Assembly (NCBI GenBank): GCA_016292015.1
Contig: JAEEZY010000015.1
Coordinates: 124,001 to 188,000, forward strand
DNA length: 64,000 nt
From: Bacteroidales bacterium
GTDB lineage: Bacteria; Bacteroidota; Bacteroidia; Bacteroidales; P3
Direction of reading: 5' to 3'
How positions within the stretch are numbered: position 1 is the first letter of the stretch; every line of letters starts with the position of its first letter. Under the pieces are notes generated by a model that made no database searches, had not been told where the DNA came from, and saw only the letters and a list, made by a program, of their open reading frames with translations. Both the position numbers and the translations under genes were made by a program. Positions 32,812 to 42,379 of this stretch are shown here, piece after piece.

Positions 32812-33585
32812 ATGCTATTCGAAAATTCCATAGTTGGACCTATACACAGTCGGCGGCTGGGGTCGTCGTTGGGGGTGAACCTCCTGCCGCTGAAACATAA
32901 ATACTGCTCGTACGACTGCATCTACTGCGAGTGCGGATGGAACCGCGAAAGCGAGAACCAGGAGATGGTATATGCCACCCCCGACGAACTGAAAGGTCTT
33001 CTTAAAAAACGACTTGAGCAACTGAAAGCTGAAAGTGCGAGAGTGGATTCGTTCACCTTTGCTGGCAACGGCGAACCGACGCTCTATCCGCACTTCGCCG
33101 AGATGGTGGGTGTGGTGAGGGAGATGCGCGACAAATACTATCCAGAAGCGGTCACCACGCTGCTCACCAACGCCACACAGTTGAAGCGCAAGGAGATTTT
33201 CGATGCGGTGATGAAACTCGACAACCCTGTATTGAAACTCGACGCCGGCACCGAGCGGATGCGGCAGCTGATAAACAAGAACAACGAGATGGGGTGCACC
33301 TGGGAGGAACTGCTGGCGAACCTAATCGCCTTCGGCAACAAGGGCATCATACAGACCCTTCTGTTCGACGGACAAAGCGGCGGCGAGAAGGTGAGCAACA
33401 TCATGCCGGAAGAGTTCGAACCCTATATCGGACACCTGAAAAAAATCAATCCGAGATATGTAATGTTGTACGCTTTGGATCGCGCCACTCCCGAAAAAGA
33501 GCTCCGCAAACTGTCGGTGGATGAATTGGAGAAATATGCACAAGTGATTAGAAAAGAGGGGATTGAGGTGAAGGTGTATGGCTGA
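32812..33585 (+). CDS. Radical SAM protein, unknown substrate
   Basis: A 257-residue radical S-adenosylmethionine enzyme with the 4Fe-4S motif CSYDCIYC (Cys32, Cys36, Cys39) and the GNGEPTLYP segment that follows in this subgroup. It is short, with no extra cluster-binding C-terminal domain beyond a few residues, and resembles the family of small radical SAM proteins common in anaerobes. The substrate cannot be told. Confidence 0.88.
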   Translation: MLFENSIVGPIHSRRLGSSLGVNLLPLKHKYCSYDCIYCECGWNRESENQEMVYATPDELKGLLKKRLEQLKAESARVDSFTFAGNGEPTLYPHFAEMVGVVREMRDKYYPEAVTTLLTNATQLKRKEIFDAVMKLDNPVLKLDAGTERMRQLINKNNEMGCTWEELLANLIAFGNKGIIQTLLFDGQSGGEKVSNIMPEEFEPYIGHLKKINPRYVMLYALDRATPEKELRKLSVDELEKYAQVIRKEGIEVKVYG

Positions 33586-33599
33586 TAAGCAAAAATATT

Positions 33600-33629
33600 T
33601 TGTCAGTTCACAAGAAATGTGTACTTTTG
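33600..33629 (+). promoter_or_regulatory. Promoter of tRNA-Cys
   Basis: TTG at 33600-33602 and TACTTTTG at 33622-33629 are 19 bases apart, a textbook Bacteroidota promoter, with the tRNA starting 22 bases after the -7 box. Confidence 0.75.
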
Positions 33630-33650
33630 CAAAACGTTAAAACGTAAAAA

Positions 33651-33721
33651 GGTCGTTTGGCCGAGGGGCTAGGCACAGGTCTGCAAAACCTGCTACTCCG
33701 GTTCAAATCCGGAAGCGACCT
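33651..33721 (+). tRNA. tRNA-Cys (GCA anticodon)
   Basis: A full cloverleaf: acceptor GGTCGTT/AGCGACC, anticodon stem CAGGT/ACCTG around CTGCAAA (anticodon GCA), and a T-arm with GTTCAAATC. The discriminator base is T, as expected for tRNA-Cys. CCA is not encoded. Confidence 0.95.
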
Positions 33722-33725
33722 CAAA

Positions 33726-33755
33726 AAAGAGCTTCAACCAGAAGCTCTTTTTTTT
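33726..33755. terminator. Bidirectional terminator between tRNA-Cys and uvrB
   Basis: The perfect 10-bp arms AAAGAGCTTC and GAAGCTCTTT (33726-33735 and 33741-33750) have A-rich and T-rich flanks, so the hairpin can stop the tRNA and the convergent uvrB message. Confidence 0.88.
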
Positions 33756-35904
33756 ATTCTCCCCGTGCGTCGTCCAGTGCTGCCTGCATGGCCTTTATTT
33801 CGTCTCTGTATCTGGCGGCGGCCATGAAGTCCATCTCTTTCGCTGCGAGCTGCATCTTGCGTTGCGCCTCGCGGATGTCTTTACGCAACTGCTCCTTGCT
33901 GCGGGAGTCGAGTTTGGGACCGCTGACCGCTGACTGCTGACTGCTTCCGGCTTCCTGCTGTCCTCTATACTCCGCATGCGGTTCGGCAGCGTGGCTGGTG
34001 TGTGAAGCCGGTGTGTTGAGTGCGTAGGGCGAGGCGGCGATGTTCGGCACGTTGGGAGGCTCGGGGGCCTTGTATTCGTTGCGTTCCTCCGCGGCACGCT
34101 CTATCACCGACGTGCTGCCCATGATGGCTTCGGTGCTCTTCACTATCTGCTTCGGCACAATCTTGTGCTCGATGTTGTACTTTATCTGTTTTTCCCTGTG
34201 GCGGTTTGTCTCGTCAATGGCTCGTTGCATGCTTCCGGTTATGCTGTCGCCATAGAGGATTGCCTTGCTGTGCACGTTACGCGCTGCACGCCCTATCGTC
34301 TGAATCAGTGCGCGGTCGCTGCGGAGGAATCCCTCTTTGTCTGCGTCTAGTATAGCCACCAACGACACCTCCGGCAGGTCGAGTCCCTCGCGCAGGAGGT
34401 TGACTCCTACCAGCACGTCGAAAACACCCATACGTAAATCTCTCATTATCTCCACACGTTCAAGTGTGTCCACGTCGGAGTGGATGTATTTGGTTCGTAT
34501 GCCGAGGTTTATCAGGTATGACGACAACTCCTCTGCCATACGCTTGGTTAGGGTGGTGACGAGTACCCGCTCTTTCTTATATACGGTCTTCTCTATCTCG
34601 TCAAGCAGGTCGTCAACTTGGTTTATAGCCGGTCGTACCTCCACCACGGGGTCGAGCAGCCCGGTGGGGCGTATCACCTGCTCCACGACCACGCCTTCGG
34701 CCTCCTCCAGCTCGTATTCTGCAGGTGTCGCGCTGATATATATCGTCTGGTGGGTGAGGTCGTAGAACTCGTCGTAGGTGAGCGGACGGTTGTCGAGGGC
34801 CGAAGGCAGACGGAAGCCGTATTCCACCAGCGCTGTCTTGCGGCTGCGGTCGCCGCCGTACATGGCGCGTATCTGCGGTATGGTGACGTGGCTCTCATCG
34901 ACCACCAGCAGGAAGTCGTCGGGGAAATAGTCAATCAGACAGAAGGGGCGGCTGCCTTCGCGACGGCCGTCGAAATAGCGCGAATAGTTCTCGATACCGC
35001 TGCAGTAGCCCAGCTCGGCAATCATCTCGATATCGTAGTTCACCCTTTCCTCAAGCCGCGCCGCTTCGAGATTGCGTCCTTGTTCCTTGAACCAGTCGCG
35101 CCGCTCGAACATGTCTGTCTGAATCTGGTGCAGCACCTCGGACATGCTGTCTTTCGATGTTATGAAGTTGCTGGCAGGATATATGTAAGTCTCTGTCATC
35201 TTCTCAATCGTCTTGCCGCTCACTGGGTCGAAACTCTCAATGCTTTCTATCTCGTCGTCCCAGAAGCAGACCCTGTAGCAGAAGTCGGCGAAGGAGGGGA
35301 AAATATCGACTGTGTCGCCTTTCACGCGGAAGCGCCCGTTGACGAACTCTATCTCGTTGCGCACATACTGCGCGTCAAGCAGCTGTGTCAGCAGGTGGTC
35401 GCGCACAAGCTTCTCTCCCGATTTGATATGTATGGTGCTTTCTTTGAAACTCTCGGGGTCCCCTATGCCGTAGATGCAGCTTACCGAGCATACCACTATC
35501 ACATCCCTGCGTCCACTCAGCAAGGCCGACGAGGCGCGCAGGCGCAGCTTGTCCAGCTCGTCGTTGATGGCGAGGTCTTTTTCTATATATGTGTTTGTCG
35601 AGGGAATATAGGCTTCGGGTTGGTAGTAGTCGTAGTAGCTCACGAAATACTCCACCGCGTTGTTAGGGAAGAACTGTTTGAACTCGCCGTAGAGCTGCGC
35701 CGCCAGCGTCTTGTTGTGGCTCATCACAAGTGTCGGGCGGTTCAGTTGTGCAATGACGTTGGCCACCGTGAAGGTCTTGCCCGAACCGGTGACACCCAGC
35801 AGCACCTGCGCCCGTTGTCCGGCGTTGATGCCGTCAACCAGTTGCCGTATAGCCTCCGGCTGGTCGCCCATAGGCGCAAAGTCCGATTTCAGTTCAAAGT
35901 CCAC
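33754..35904 (-). CDS. uvrB: Excinuclease ABC subunit B
   Basis: A 716-residue helicase-like damage verification subunit of nucleotide excision repair. GTG 35904 gives the usual N-terminus [18 protein letters not shown]; the longer frame to TTG 35928 adds eight residues not seen in relatives. Walker A is GVTGSGKT, followed by the beta-hairpin region, helicase motifs ([18 protein letters not shown]) and a C-terminal UVR motif that binds UvrA/UvrC. The linker before the UVR motif contains a repeat-derived stretch ([17 protein letters not shown] 33921-33960). Confidence 0.94.
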   Translation of the reverse strand: MDFELKSDFAPMGDQPEAIRQLVDGINAGQRAQVLLGVTGSGKTFTVANVIAQLNRPTLVMSHNKTLAAQLYGEFKQFFPNNAVEYFVSYYDYYQPEAYIPSTNTYIEKDLAINDELDKLRLRASSALLSGRRDVIVVCSVSCIYGIGDPESFKESTIHIKSGEKLVRDHLLTQLLDAQYVRNEIEFVNGRFRVKGDTVDIFPSFADFCYRVCFWDDEIESIESFDPVSGKTIEKMTETYIYPASNFITSKDSMSEVLHQIQTDMFERRDWFKEQGRNLEAARLEERVNYDIEMIAELGYCSGIENYSRYFDGRREGSRPFCLIDYFPDDFLLVVDESHVTIPQIRAMYGGDRSRKTALVEYGFRLPSALDNRPLTYDEFYDLTHQTIYISATPAEYELEEAEGVVVEQVIRPTGLLDPVVEVRPAINQVDDLLDEIEKTVYKKERVLVTTLTKRMAEELSSYLINLGIRTKYIHSDVDTLERVEIMRDLRMGVFDVLVGVNLLREGLDLPEVSLVAILDADKEGFLRSDRALIQTIGRAARNVHSKAILYGDSITGSMQRAIDETNRHREKQIKYNIEHKIVPKQIVKSTEAIMGSTSVIERAAEERNEYKAPEPPNVPNIAASPYALNTPASHTSHAAEPHAEYRGQQEAGSSQQSAVSGPKLDSRSKEQLRKDIREAQRKMQLAAKEMDFMAAARYRDEIKAMQAALDDARGE

Positions 35905-36064
35905 GGTAAAAGCATAAGTTCTAATCAAGTGATATAACGACTACGGCCTCATTTTATTGCCTTATAACTTCTCAACCATTAGTGATTCACACGTGTATGT
36001 TTCTCATGAAAAATTATTTGACAAAAACTTTGCATCAAAACACCCTGTTTTCAATGAAATAGAT

Positions 36065-36072
36065 TATCTTTG
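36065..36072 (+). promoter_or_regulatory. -7 box TATCTTTG upstream of the GH3-family gene
   Basis: It lies 35 bases before ATG 36107, inside the open frame that runs upstream to 35957, which supports the downstream start. Confidence 0.55.
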
Positions 36073-36106
36073 CAAAAAAATAAATGAATATATAAAACTC
36101 AACATT

Positions 36107-37798
36107 ATGAAAGTCAGTAATATGATTGTTCCGAACCTGCTGCTGGGCATGGCTGGCGGCATACAGTACAACGCATTGCAGAAAGCCACAAAGAATCCCC
36201 GCAAGGCCAGTGAGCAGACCCTCAGAGGCATTCTGACCTACGCAAAGGACACCGTGTATGGCAAGGAACACAAATTCGACTATATATTGCAGGCAGATAA
36301 CGACGAGGAGCTCTACAAGCGTTATCGTGAACAGGTGAAACCTAACGAATATGAGGACTTCCGTCCCTACGTTGACCGTCACAAAAACGGCGAAAGCGAC
36401 ATCCTCTTCCCTGGTAAACCGGTGCTGTATGCCACCACGTCGGGCTCCACTGCCGAGCCCAAGTGGATTCCTATCACTGAGAAATACCTTAAGACCATCT
36501 ACGGCAAGATGACAAAGGTGTGGCTCTACAATTTCATCCAGAACCGCCACAAGGTGTTTGCCGGCAAGATTCTCTCTATCGTCGGCAAGGTGATTGAGGG
36601 TTACGCTCCCGACGGCACGGTTTATGGCTCCGTTTCGGGTGTTACCCAGAGAGACTGCCCGAACTTTGTAAAGAAACTCTACTCCAACCCTCAGTGCGTC
36701 TATTCCATTGCCGACTACACCAGCCGTTACTATGTCCTGATGCGTATGGGCATCGAGCAGGATATAACGCTTATTGTTACGGCAAATCCGTCAACCATTG
36801 TCGAGCTTCAGAACAATGTGAATAAGTATTACGACGAGTATGTCAAGGATATAGAAAACGGAACCTTGAAGGCTGACTTGAACATCGACCCCGAAATTCG
36901 TAAGGAGCTGGAAGCCTGCCTGAAACCCAACCCGAAGCGTGCCGCCGAATTGCGTGAGCTGCGGGCTAAATATGGTGACGTGTTGCCAAAGCATTACTGG
37001 CCGAACCTGCAGATTCTTAACACTTGGAAATGCGGCAACACCAAGGTCTATCTCGACAAGTTTGAGCACTCTTTCCCCGAGCACATGTTGCATCAGGAGT
37101 TCGGCTACTTCTCTTCGGAATGTCGTTTCGGTCTTGTGATGGACGACACGCTCAACACCGTGATGTTCCCGCACTACCACTATTACGAGTTCATCAAGGA
37201 AGAGGATATGGACAACCCCAATCCCACTTTCTATCAACTGCACGAGCTTGAACAGGGCAAACGCTATTGCCCGTATGTGACCACCTATGCGGGCTTGTAT
37301 CGCTACAATATGAACGACCTCCTCGAAGTCGGTCCTAACTATAACAACACGCCTACGGTGCACATGATCCAGAAGACCCACGGCATCGTGACCATGACTG
37401 GCGAAAAACTCTATGAGCGCCAGTTTATCGAGGCTGTCCATAAGGCTGAGGCGGTGACAGGAATGAAGACCCGCTTCTTCATCGGCTTTGCCGAGTTGGA
37501 GGCTTCCAGATACAACTTCTACTATGAGTTCACCGACCAGGGCGTAAGTCAGGAGCAGGCAGAGAAATTCACCGAGGCCGTCGATGCCGCTCTGAAGGAG
37601 TCGAACATCGAATACAAAGCAAAACGTGATTCCCTCCGTCTGAAGGACGCTGTGACCTACCGTCTGGTGCGCGAGTCCTTCGAGCAGTTCAAGGAACGCT
37701 GCATCAAGGAGGGAGCACGCGACGGCCAGTTCAAGCTTAACCTCCTCCTGCAGGACGAGAAGCGTCACGCTAAGTTCAACGATTTGGTGATAAAGTAA
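36107..37798 (+). CDS. GH3-family acyl-acid amido synthetase-like enzyme
   Basis: A 563-residue member of the GH3 branch of the ANL adenylating superfamily, known from plants for coupling auxin or jasmonate to amino acids. The adenylation motif reads YATTSGSTAEPKWIP, followed by FGYFSSECRFGL and YRYNMNDLLEVG typical of GH3. Substrates in bacteria are not known. The stop overlaps the start of the HAD gene (TAATG), so the two enzymes may act in one pathway. Confidence 0.88.
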   Translation: MKVSNMIVPNLLLGMAGGIQYNALQKATKNPRKASEQTLRGILTYAKDTVYGKEHKFDYILQADNDEELYKRYREQVKPNEYEDFRPYVDRHKNGESDILFPGKPVLYATTSGSTAEPKWIPITEKYLKTIYGKMTKVWLYNFIQNRHKVFAGKILSIVGKVIEGYAPDGTVYGSVSGVTQRDCPNFVKKLYSNPQCVYSIADYTSRYYVLMRMGIEQDITLIVTANPSTIVELQNNVNKYYDEYVKDIENGTLKADLNIDPEIRKELEACLKPNPKRAAELRELRAKYGDVLPKHYWPNLQILNTWKCGNTKVYLDKFEHSFPEHMLHQEFGYFSSECRFGLVMDDTLNTVMFPHYHYYEFIKEEDMDNPNPTFYQLHELEQGKRYCPYVTTYAGLYRYNMNDLLEVGPNYNNTPTVHMIQKTHGIVTMTGEKLYERQFIEAVHKAEAVTGMKTRFFIGFAELEASRYNFYYEFTDQGVSQEQAEKFTEAVDAALKESNIEYKAKRDSLRLKDAVTYRLVRESFEQFKERCIKEGARDGQFKLNLLLQDEKRHAKFNDLVIK

Positions 37799-38403
37799 TG
37801 CACTTAGACCTCGAGGGTGTCAGGGCTGTTGTGTTTGACCTCGACGGAACGCTGTTCGACAAGTCGAAGCTGCCGTTCTATCTAGTCATGTCCGACCCGC
37901 TGTATATGTTCGTTCTTAACAACGAACGCAAAGCACGAAAGACTCTTGCCGGCGTCTATTTCGGCAACGAGCGCACCTACTATGAGACTCTTTATGGCAA
38001 AGTCGCCATCTCTTCTCACATCTCTGCAAAACGCGCCAAGTGGTGGTACGACCATCGTTATATGCCGACCATGATAAAGGTGCTCCGCAAACACTATCGG
38101 CTGCGTCCGTGGGTCTCTGAGCTCCTCCCCGAGTTGAAACGCAAGGGTGTCAAGGTGGCCGTCTATTCCGACTATGGCTGTGTCAGTCAGCGCCTCGATG
38201 CTCTGGGTTTCAATCCCGAGTGGGCCGATGTGATAACCGATGCTCCGAGTCTTGGTGGACTCAAGCCTTCCAAAGAGTCCGTCATGGCTCTCTGCGCCTT
38301 GTTGCAAGTCTCTCCTGGCGAGTCTCTCATGGTGGGCGACAAGGATGAAACCGATGGCGAATCAGCTCGTCGCTGTGGCATGAAATTCCAGTTGGTCCAA
38401 TAA
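37798..38403 (+). CDS. HAD-superfamily hydrolase
   Basis: A 201-residue phosphatase-type HAD protein. Motif I is FDLDGTLFD (nucleophile Asp14, Asp16), motif II is the Ser in AVYSDYG, motif III Lys is in GLKPSKES and motif IV is MVGDKDETD. The helical cap lies between residues 20 and 105. It is translationally coupled to the GH3-family gene. The substrate is unknown. Confidence 0.88.
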   Translation: MHLDLEGVRAVVFDLDGTLFDKSKLPFYLVMSDPLYMFVLNNERKARKTLAGVYFGNERTYYETLYGKVAISSHISAKRAKWWYDHRYMPTMIKVLRKHYRLRPWVSELLPELKRKGVKVAVYSDYGCVSQRLDALGFNPEWADVITDAPSLGGLKPSKESVMALCALLQVSPGESLMVGDKDETDGESARRCGMKFQLVQ

Positions 38404-38423
38404 CCTGTATGGTTCAAAAAACA

Positions 38424-38457
38424 AGAACGCCCGCACGTATATCGTCGGGCGTTCTCC
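38424..38457. terminator. Terminator between the HAD gene and the convergent protease gene
   Basis: The perfect 10-bp arms AGAACGCCCG (38424-38433) and CGGGCGTTCT (38446-38455) are followed by CCTTTTAT. The hairpin lies between convergent genes. Confidence 0.85.
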
Positions 38458-38484
38458 TTTTATAGTGTCATCCGTACTGTCTGA

Positions 38485-41280
38485 CTATCTGAGCGTCAGC
38501 TTCGTTGTGTTTCGTCCCTCCTTTGTCTCCACGGTTACCGCATAAGTGCCGCGCCGCAGGTCCGAAACGTCTATGGTGGTGCTGCCGTTCATCTGTTTCG
38601 TCATCATCCGGCGGCCGAGCATATCCGTAATGGTCACTTTCGCATCGTCCTCATTCACCGTCCGCACCGTTATCTTGTCGCTTGCTGGATTCGGCATGAT
38701 CGAAAACCCTGCTCCTTCGACCTTGTCTATTGCGTTGATTGGCAGCGGTGCCGCAACTGCTGTTATCCCGTTCGAGTATTCATTGCCATAGTAGCGGCAG
38801 AAGAATTTGAAATACATGGTGTCCGGTCTGCTTCCGCGCGGAATGTCATAGCCTACGTTGTATCTGTCCTCGCCTGCATAGTAAACCAGGTCTCCGCCTG
38901 CCGTGCGTTCGCCGGTGACGTAGTCCCCGTATGGTGTGTCAAACTCTCTGTCTGCCGACATCAATACCAGCATTCTGCAGGGGTCCGATGGTGCCCATGC
39001 CGCCTCGATGTGGCGTGCCTCGGTGTACGCTACGTTCAGCATCACGGGTTGCGGTTTGAAGTATTCGTAGGGGTAGGCTGCGTCTGTTACACCGTCCGAA
39101 TAGTTGTCGTCGTGCAGACGGCAGAACAATTTGAAGTACAGCGTCTCTGGGTGCGCCCCTTCTGGCAGGGTGTATGTCATGTTGAACACATCTTCTCCGT
39201 AGTAGAACACCACATCTCCGTTCTCCGTCACGTCGCCGGTGGTGTATTGGCCGTAGGGCGTGTCGAATACGTTGTCGTCCGACATCATCACCAGCATCTG
39301 GCACTCTTCTGTGGTCGTCCAGTTCACCGTCACGGTCCGTTCCTCCGTATAGGCGGCTTCCAGTGTCATCGGTTCCGGACGGTAGTATTCATACGGTATG
39401 GCCATCGCTGTCGGCCCTTCAACATATTCTCCCTCAACCTTGACGAAAAGCTTGAAATACAAGGTGTCCGGCACCTCCGTCGAGTCTATTGTGAATGACG
39501 CTCTGTTCACTTGGTTCCCGTTGTAAACCACTATGTTCCCGTTGCCCAAGGTGTCGCCGATATTGTAATCTGCGTCGGGAGTTTGGAATACCATGTCTCT
39601 CGATACCAACACCAGTGAAGGGTATGCACCTATGGCTTCCCAGTTGGCTGCGGCCGTGTATTCCGAGGTGTAGTGTGCCTCCAGATACGTCGGCGTCAGC
39701 GGTGTCACCTGTTTGAAGTAGAACAGTATCGAGCTGTCCGACGGACATTCCTGTATCCTCCACAGCGGCGTGTTGTTCGCCGTCCCCGACCACGGCCTTA
39801 GCCACGGGGTGCTGTTGTCTGTGAGCGAGTCTTTGTGCTGTGTCCCGGGAAATGAGGCGTTGCTCGAATTGGTGTTCCCGTACGATGATGCCGTCGCGTC
39901 CGGCGCCTGCGTCATGTTGGCGGCATCCATCACGTACAGCTGTTGCGGATGCGTGCTGTTCGAAACTGAGGCTCCGTGGGCATTGGAGTGCACATGATAC
40001 ACTACCAATCCATGTCCCGGTATCGATCTGTCAAAGCCTTTCTTCTGTCGGTTCTCAAGCAGGAAGTAGTCCCCGTTGGTCGAGGTGTTTATCCTGTACA
40101 CATCGTGTTGCACCGAGGTCTGGGGTATGCGCACCGCCTGTGGGTCGGTCAACACTGTTGCCGTCGTCCATTGGTATATGTTCGCTGCGGTGTATGCTCC
40201 GTGGCGGGCAGGGGTCCGTCCGTTGTCGTTCCACGAGCCGCTCGACATTATGTCCCAGTTGCCAAGGCCGTTGTATTCTCCGCCGCTCCCCTCGTAGTCG
40301 GTGTCGTAGTAGTCGGGTGCGCCGAACACATGCCCCAACTCGTGGCATATCACACCGATTCGCGTTATGAAGTTGCCGAAATTTCCGCTCATCTCTGGTG
40401 AGCACGAGTATCTTCCGAACGTCACCCCGTTGTAGGTCGGCGCGTCCCACACATACCATTGGTGCGACCATATCCTGTCTTCGCCTGCTCCCGCCTCCTC
40501 GCCGTGACCTGCGAAGATGATGTGCATGCCGTCAATCACCCCGTCGCCGTCGTTGTCGTAGTTCGAGAAATCGGCCATACCCTCTATCTTGTTCGCTATT
40601 TCGGTCGCGAAAGTGTACGAGCCTTCGCTGTTGTCGCTCCCGTAGTATGCCATCGGATGGTCCGCCGTGATGGGGCCTATCACATCGACTTGCAGCGAGA
40701 ACTGGCCGTTCGACGCACTGTAGTAGTAGTCAAACACGCTTCCGTTTGCACTGTGTTCCGTATAGTTCGGTTGGTTGAACAGCTCCAGAAATTCCCATTT
40801 GTGGAATGTCAAATGGCAGTCGGGTGTCTGGAAAAGCACCACCAGTGCCCTCTTCTGCCCTGTCAGCGCTTTCCGCCTGCCTCCCTTCGTCTCCTCCGGA
40901 TACACTTGGTCCCACACCGACAGATAGTTCGTCACCTGTCGGTGGCTGTACCTGAGTTTCTTCGGCGTCGTTGACAACATCATTTTCACCTCCACGGGAC
41001 GTGCGCTCACATCCGTGGCCCTAAGCTCCGACACCACCATGTCGCCGTCGGCGTTCCGTACCGCATAGCACAGATAGCCGTGCTTGTCGTACATCAGCGA
41101 ATAGCCGTCCTCTGTCTCCGCCCAGTGCACCTTCTCGTCCCCCCGCAGATACACGTTTAGCTTCGCTCCGTCTGGCTGTGTGAAGCTTACCAGCCCCGGA
41201 AATGCAGGAACGCCTTGCGCCGTCTGCGTCACCGACAAAAACAATACAACACTGGTGATTACAAGAATTATACGTCTCAT
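38485..41280 (-). CDS. Secreted M6-like metalloprotease with type IX secretion tail
   Basis: A 931-residue protein with a signal peptide (1-22), an M6 (immune inhibitor A-like) catalytic region with zinc motif HELGHVFGAPDYYD (HELGH at 313-317) and a calcium-binding-like DNDGDGVID segment (242-250). Three tandem repeats of about 105 residues follow, each beginning near YTEERTVTVNW / YTEARHIEAAW and ending YEYF.P.P. The last 80 residues, with GFSIMPNPASDKITV and TYAVTVETKEGRNTTKLTLR, form a type A T9SS sorting domain. It should be exported through the type IX system to the surface or medium and digest protein. Confidence 0.92.
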   Translation of the reverse strand: MRRIILVITSVVLFLSVTQTAQGVPAFPGLVSFTQPDGAKLNVYLRGDEKVHWAETEDGYSLMYDKHGYLCYAVRNADGDMVVSELRATDVSARPVEVKMMLSTTPKKLRYSHRQVTNYLSVWDQVYPEETKGGRRKALTGQKRALVVLFQTPDCHLTFHKWEFLELFNQPNYTEHSANGSVFDYYYSASNGQFSLQVDVIGPITADHPMAYYGSDNSEGSYTFATEIANKIEGMADFSNYDNDGDGVIDGMHIIFAGHGEEAGAGEDRIWSHQWYVWDAPTYNGVTFGRYSCSPEMSGNFGNFITRIGVICHELGHVFGAPDYYDTDYEGSGGEYNGLGNWDIMSSGSWNDNGRTPARHGAYTAANIYQWTTATVLTDPQAVRIPQTSVQHDVYRINTSTNGDYFLLENRQKKGFDRSIPGHGLVVYHVHSNAHGASVSNSTHPQQLYVMDAANMTQAPDATASSYGNTNSSNASFPGTQHKDSLTDNSTPWLRPWSGTANNTPLWRIQECPSDSSILFYFKQVTPLTPTYLEAHYTSEYTAAANWEAIGAYPSLVLVSRDMVFQTPDADYNIGDTLGNGNIVVYNGNQVNRASFTIDSTEVPDTLYFKLFVKVEGEYVEGPTAMAIPYEYYRPEPMTLEAAYTEERTVTVNWTTTEECQMLVMMSDDNVFDTPYGQYTTGDVTENGDVVFYYGEDVFNMTYTLPEGAHPETLYFKLFCRLHDDNYSDGVTDAAYPYEYFKPQPVMLNVAYTEARHIEAAWAPSDPCRMLVLMSADREFDTPYGDYVTGERTAGGDLVYYAGEDRYNVGYDIPRGSRPDTMYFKFFCRYYGNEYSNGITAVAAPLPINAIDKVEGAGFSIMPNPASDKITVRTVNEDDAKVTITDMLGRRMMTKQMNGSTTIDVSDLRRGTYAVTVETKEGRNTTKLTLR

Positions 41281-41960
41281 TTTGTATTCCGTTTATATTC
41301 GTTTTTCTTTTGTGTCAGTTTTTTATGCCGCTACCATTTAGTGTAGCGTCGGCATTAGAATTTGCAAAATTATATTTTTTTTTGATTTTATCTTTTGTTC
41401 ACAGAATAAATCCTCTCATATCTCCTCTTCTGGCCTCTCTGGTTCTCATCGTCCCTGTAACATCTAAATCCCCCAATCCTCCCCCGACCCCGGTAGGAAA
41501 AAACCTAGAGTATGCACGAAGAGGTACCGAATGGGTCTTAAAGGGGTCTCGAAGATACCTCATACCTCGCACACCTGTGATACCTGACTGATACACCGAT
41601 GATACAGAAGTAAAACAGAAGTGTTCGCTTTAATGTTTTATTTACAATATGTTATAGGCTGTAAATATACTGCCGTAAACAATGGAAAAAACCACTCATG
41701 TATGCCTATATGATTGATATATTGCATCATATAATGACGTAAGACCGTTTTTTTCGATATACAAAAGTACAAAATAAATAGCAACAAAACAAACTTCCCC
41801 CCAATATTTCTGAAAAAATAACAAACCTCCCTACGCCTGGCCTTCCGCTCATTCGGTCTAAAATGTTTCATTTCAGCACAAATGGCTCTAAAACATCACC
41901 CCTTTCGCCTCTCTGGTCAGGAAAATTTTCCTCTTTCGAGGCTATTAGAAAAAAATGGTG
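41281..41960. other. Gene-poor stretch between the M6 protease and RNase P RNA
   Basis: About 680 bases without a credible gene. It contains a minus-strand -7 box (TAATTTTG, 41365-41372) suited to the protease gene, a patch of repeated GATACC/GATAC words (41550-41610) and A/T-rich sequence. The short ORFs here are not protein-like. Confidence 0.6.
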
Positions 41961-41968
41961 TATCTTTG
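41961..41968 (+). promoter_or_regulatory. -7 box of rnpB (TATCTTTG)
   Basis: It lies 6 bases before the first base of the RNase P RNA pairing region. The -33 element is not obvious. Confidence 0.6.
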
Positions 41969-41974
41969 CAATCT

Positions 41975-42347
41975 TAAACGGCAACGGTTCTATCGCCGGT
42001 CGCGTTTGCGGCGGGAGGAAAGTCCGGGCAACACAGAGCCGCCATACTTCCTAACGGGAAGGGGCGCGCGGCGCAAGCCGCACGCCACAGACAGTGCCGC
42101 AGAAAATATACCGCCGGCTTCGGCCGGCAAGGGTGAAATCGCGAGGTAAGAGCTCACGTCGTCGGCAGCGATGCCGATCGCAGGCAAACCTTATGGGTTG
42201 AAAGACCAAATATACCGGCAATTAAGGGTTGGCTCGCCCGCTGCCGGGGGGTAGGTCGATTGAGACGGCTGGCGACAGCCGCCCTAGATAAATGATAGAA
42301 GGCCGGCCGTCGCCGGTTACAGAACCTGGCTTACATGTTGTCGTTTT
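41975..42347 (+). ncRNA. rnpB: RNase P RNA (type A)
   Basis: The universally conserved blocks are present: GAGGAAAGTCCGGGC near the 5' end (42015-42029) and ACAGAACCTGGCTTACA near the 3' end (42319-42335), the two halves of the P4 core. AACGGCAAC at 41977-41985 can pair with GTTGTCGTT at 42337-42345 as helix P1. A T-tract follows as terminator. It is the catalytic RNA that matures the 5' ends of tRNAs. Confidence 0.93.
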
Positions 42348-42379
42348 TTTATTTTGAAGACCATACACACTGACAATAA

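Noticed and set aside
33754-35928. TTG 35928 as the uvrB start
   Set aside because: Eight extra residues do not fit the family, while GTG 35904 gives the usual N-terminus.
34618-35937. 439-codon open frame on the plus strand
   Set aside because: Antisense to uvrB, with no recognisable domain and no promoter.
38485-41280. Frameshift in the M6 protease gene
   Set aside because: The frame is continuous from the signal peptide through the HELGH motif and three repeats to the sorting tail.
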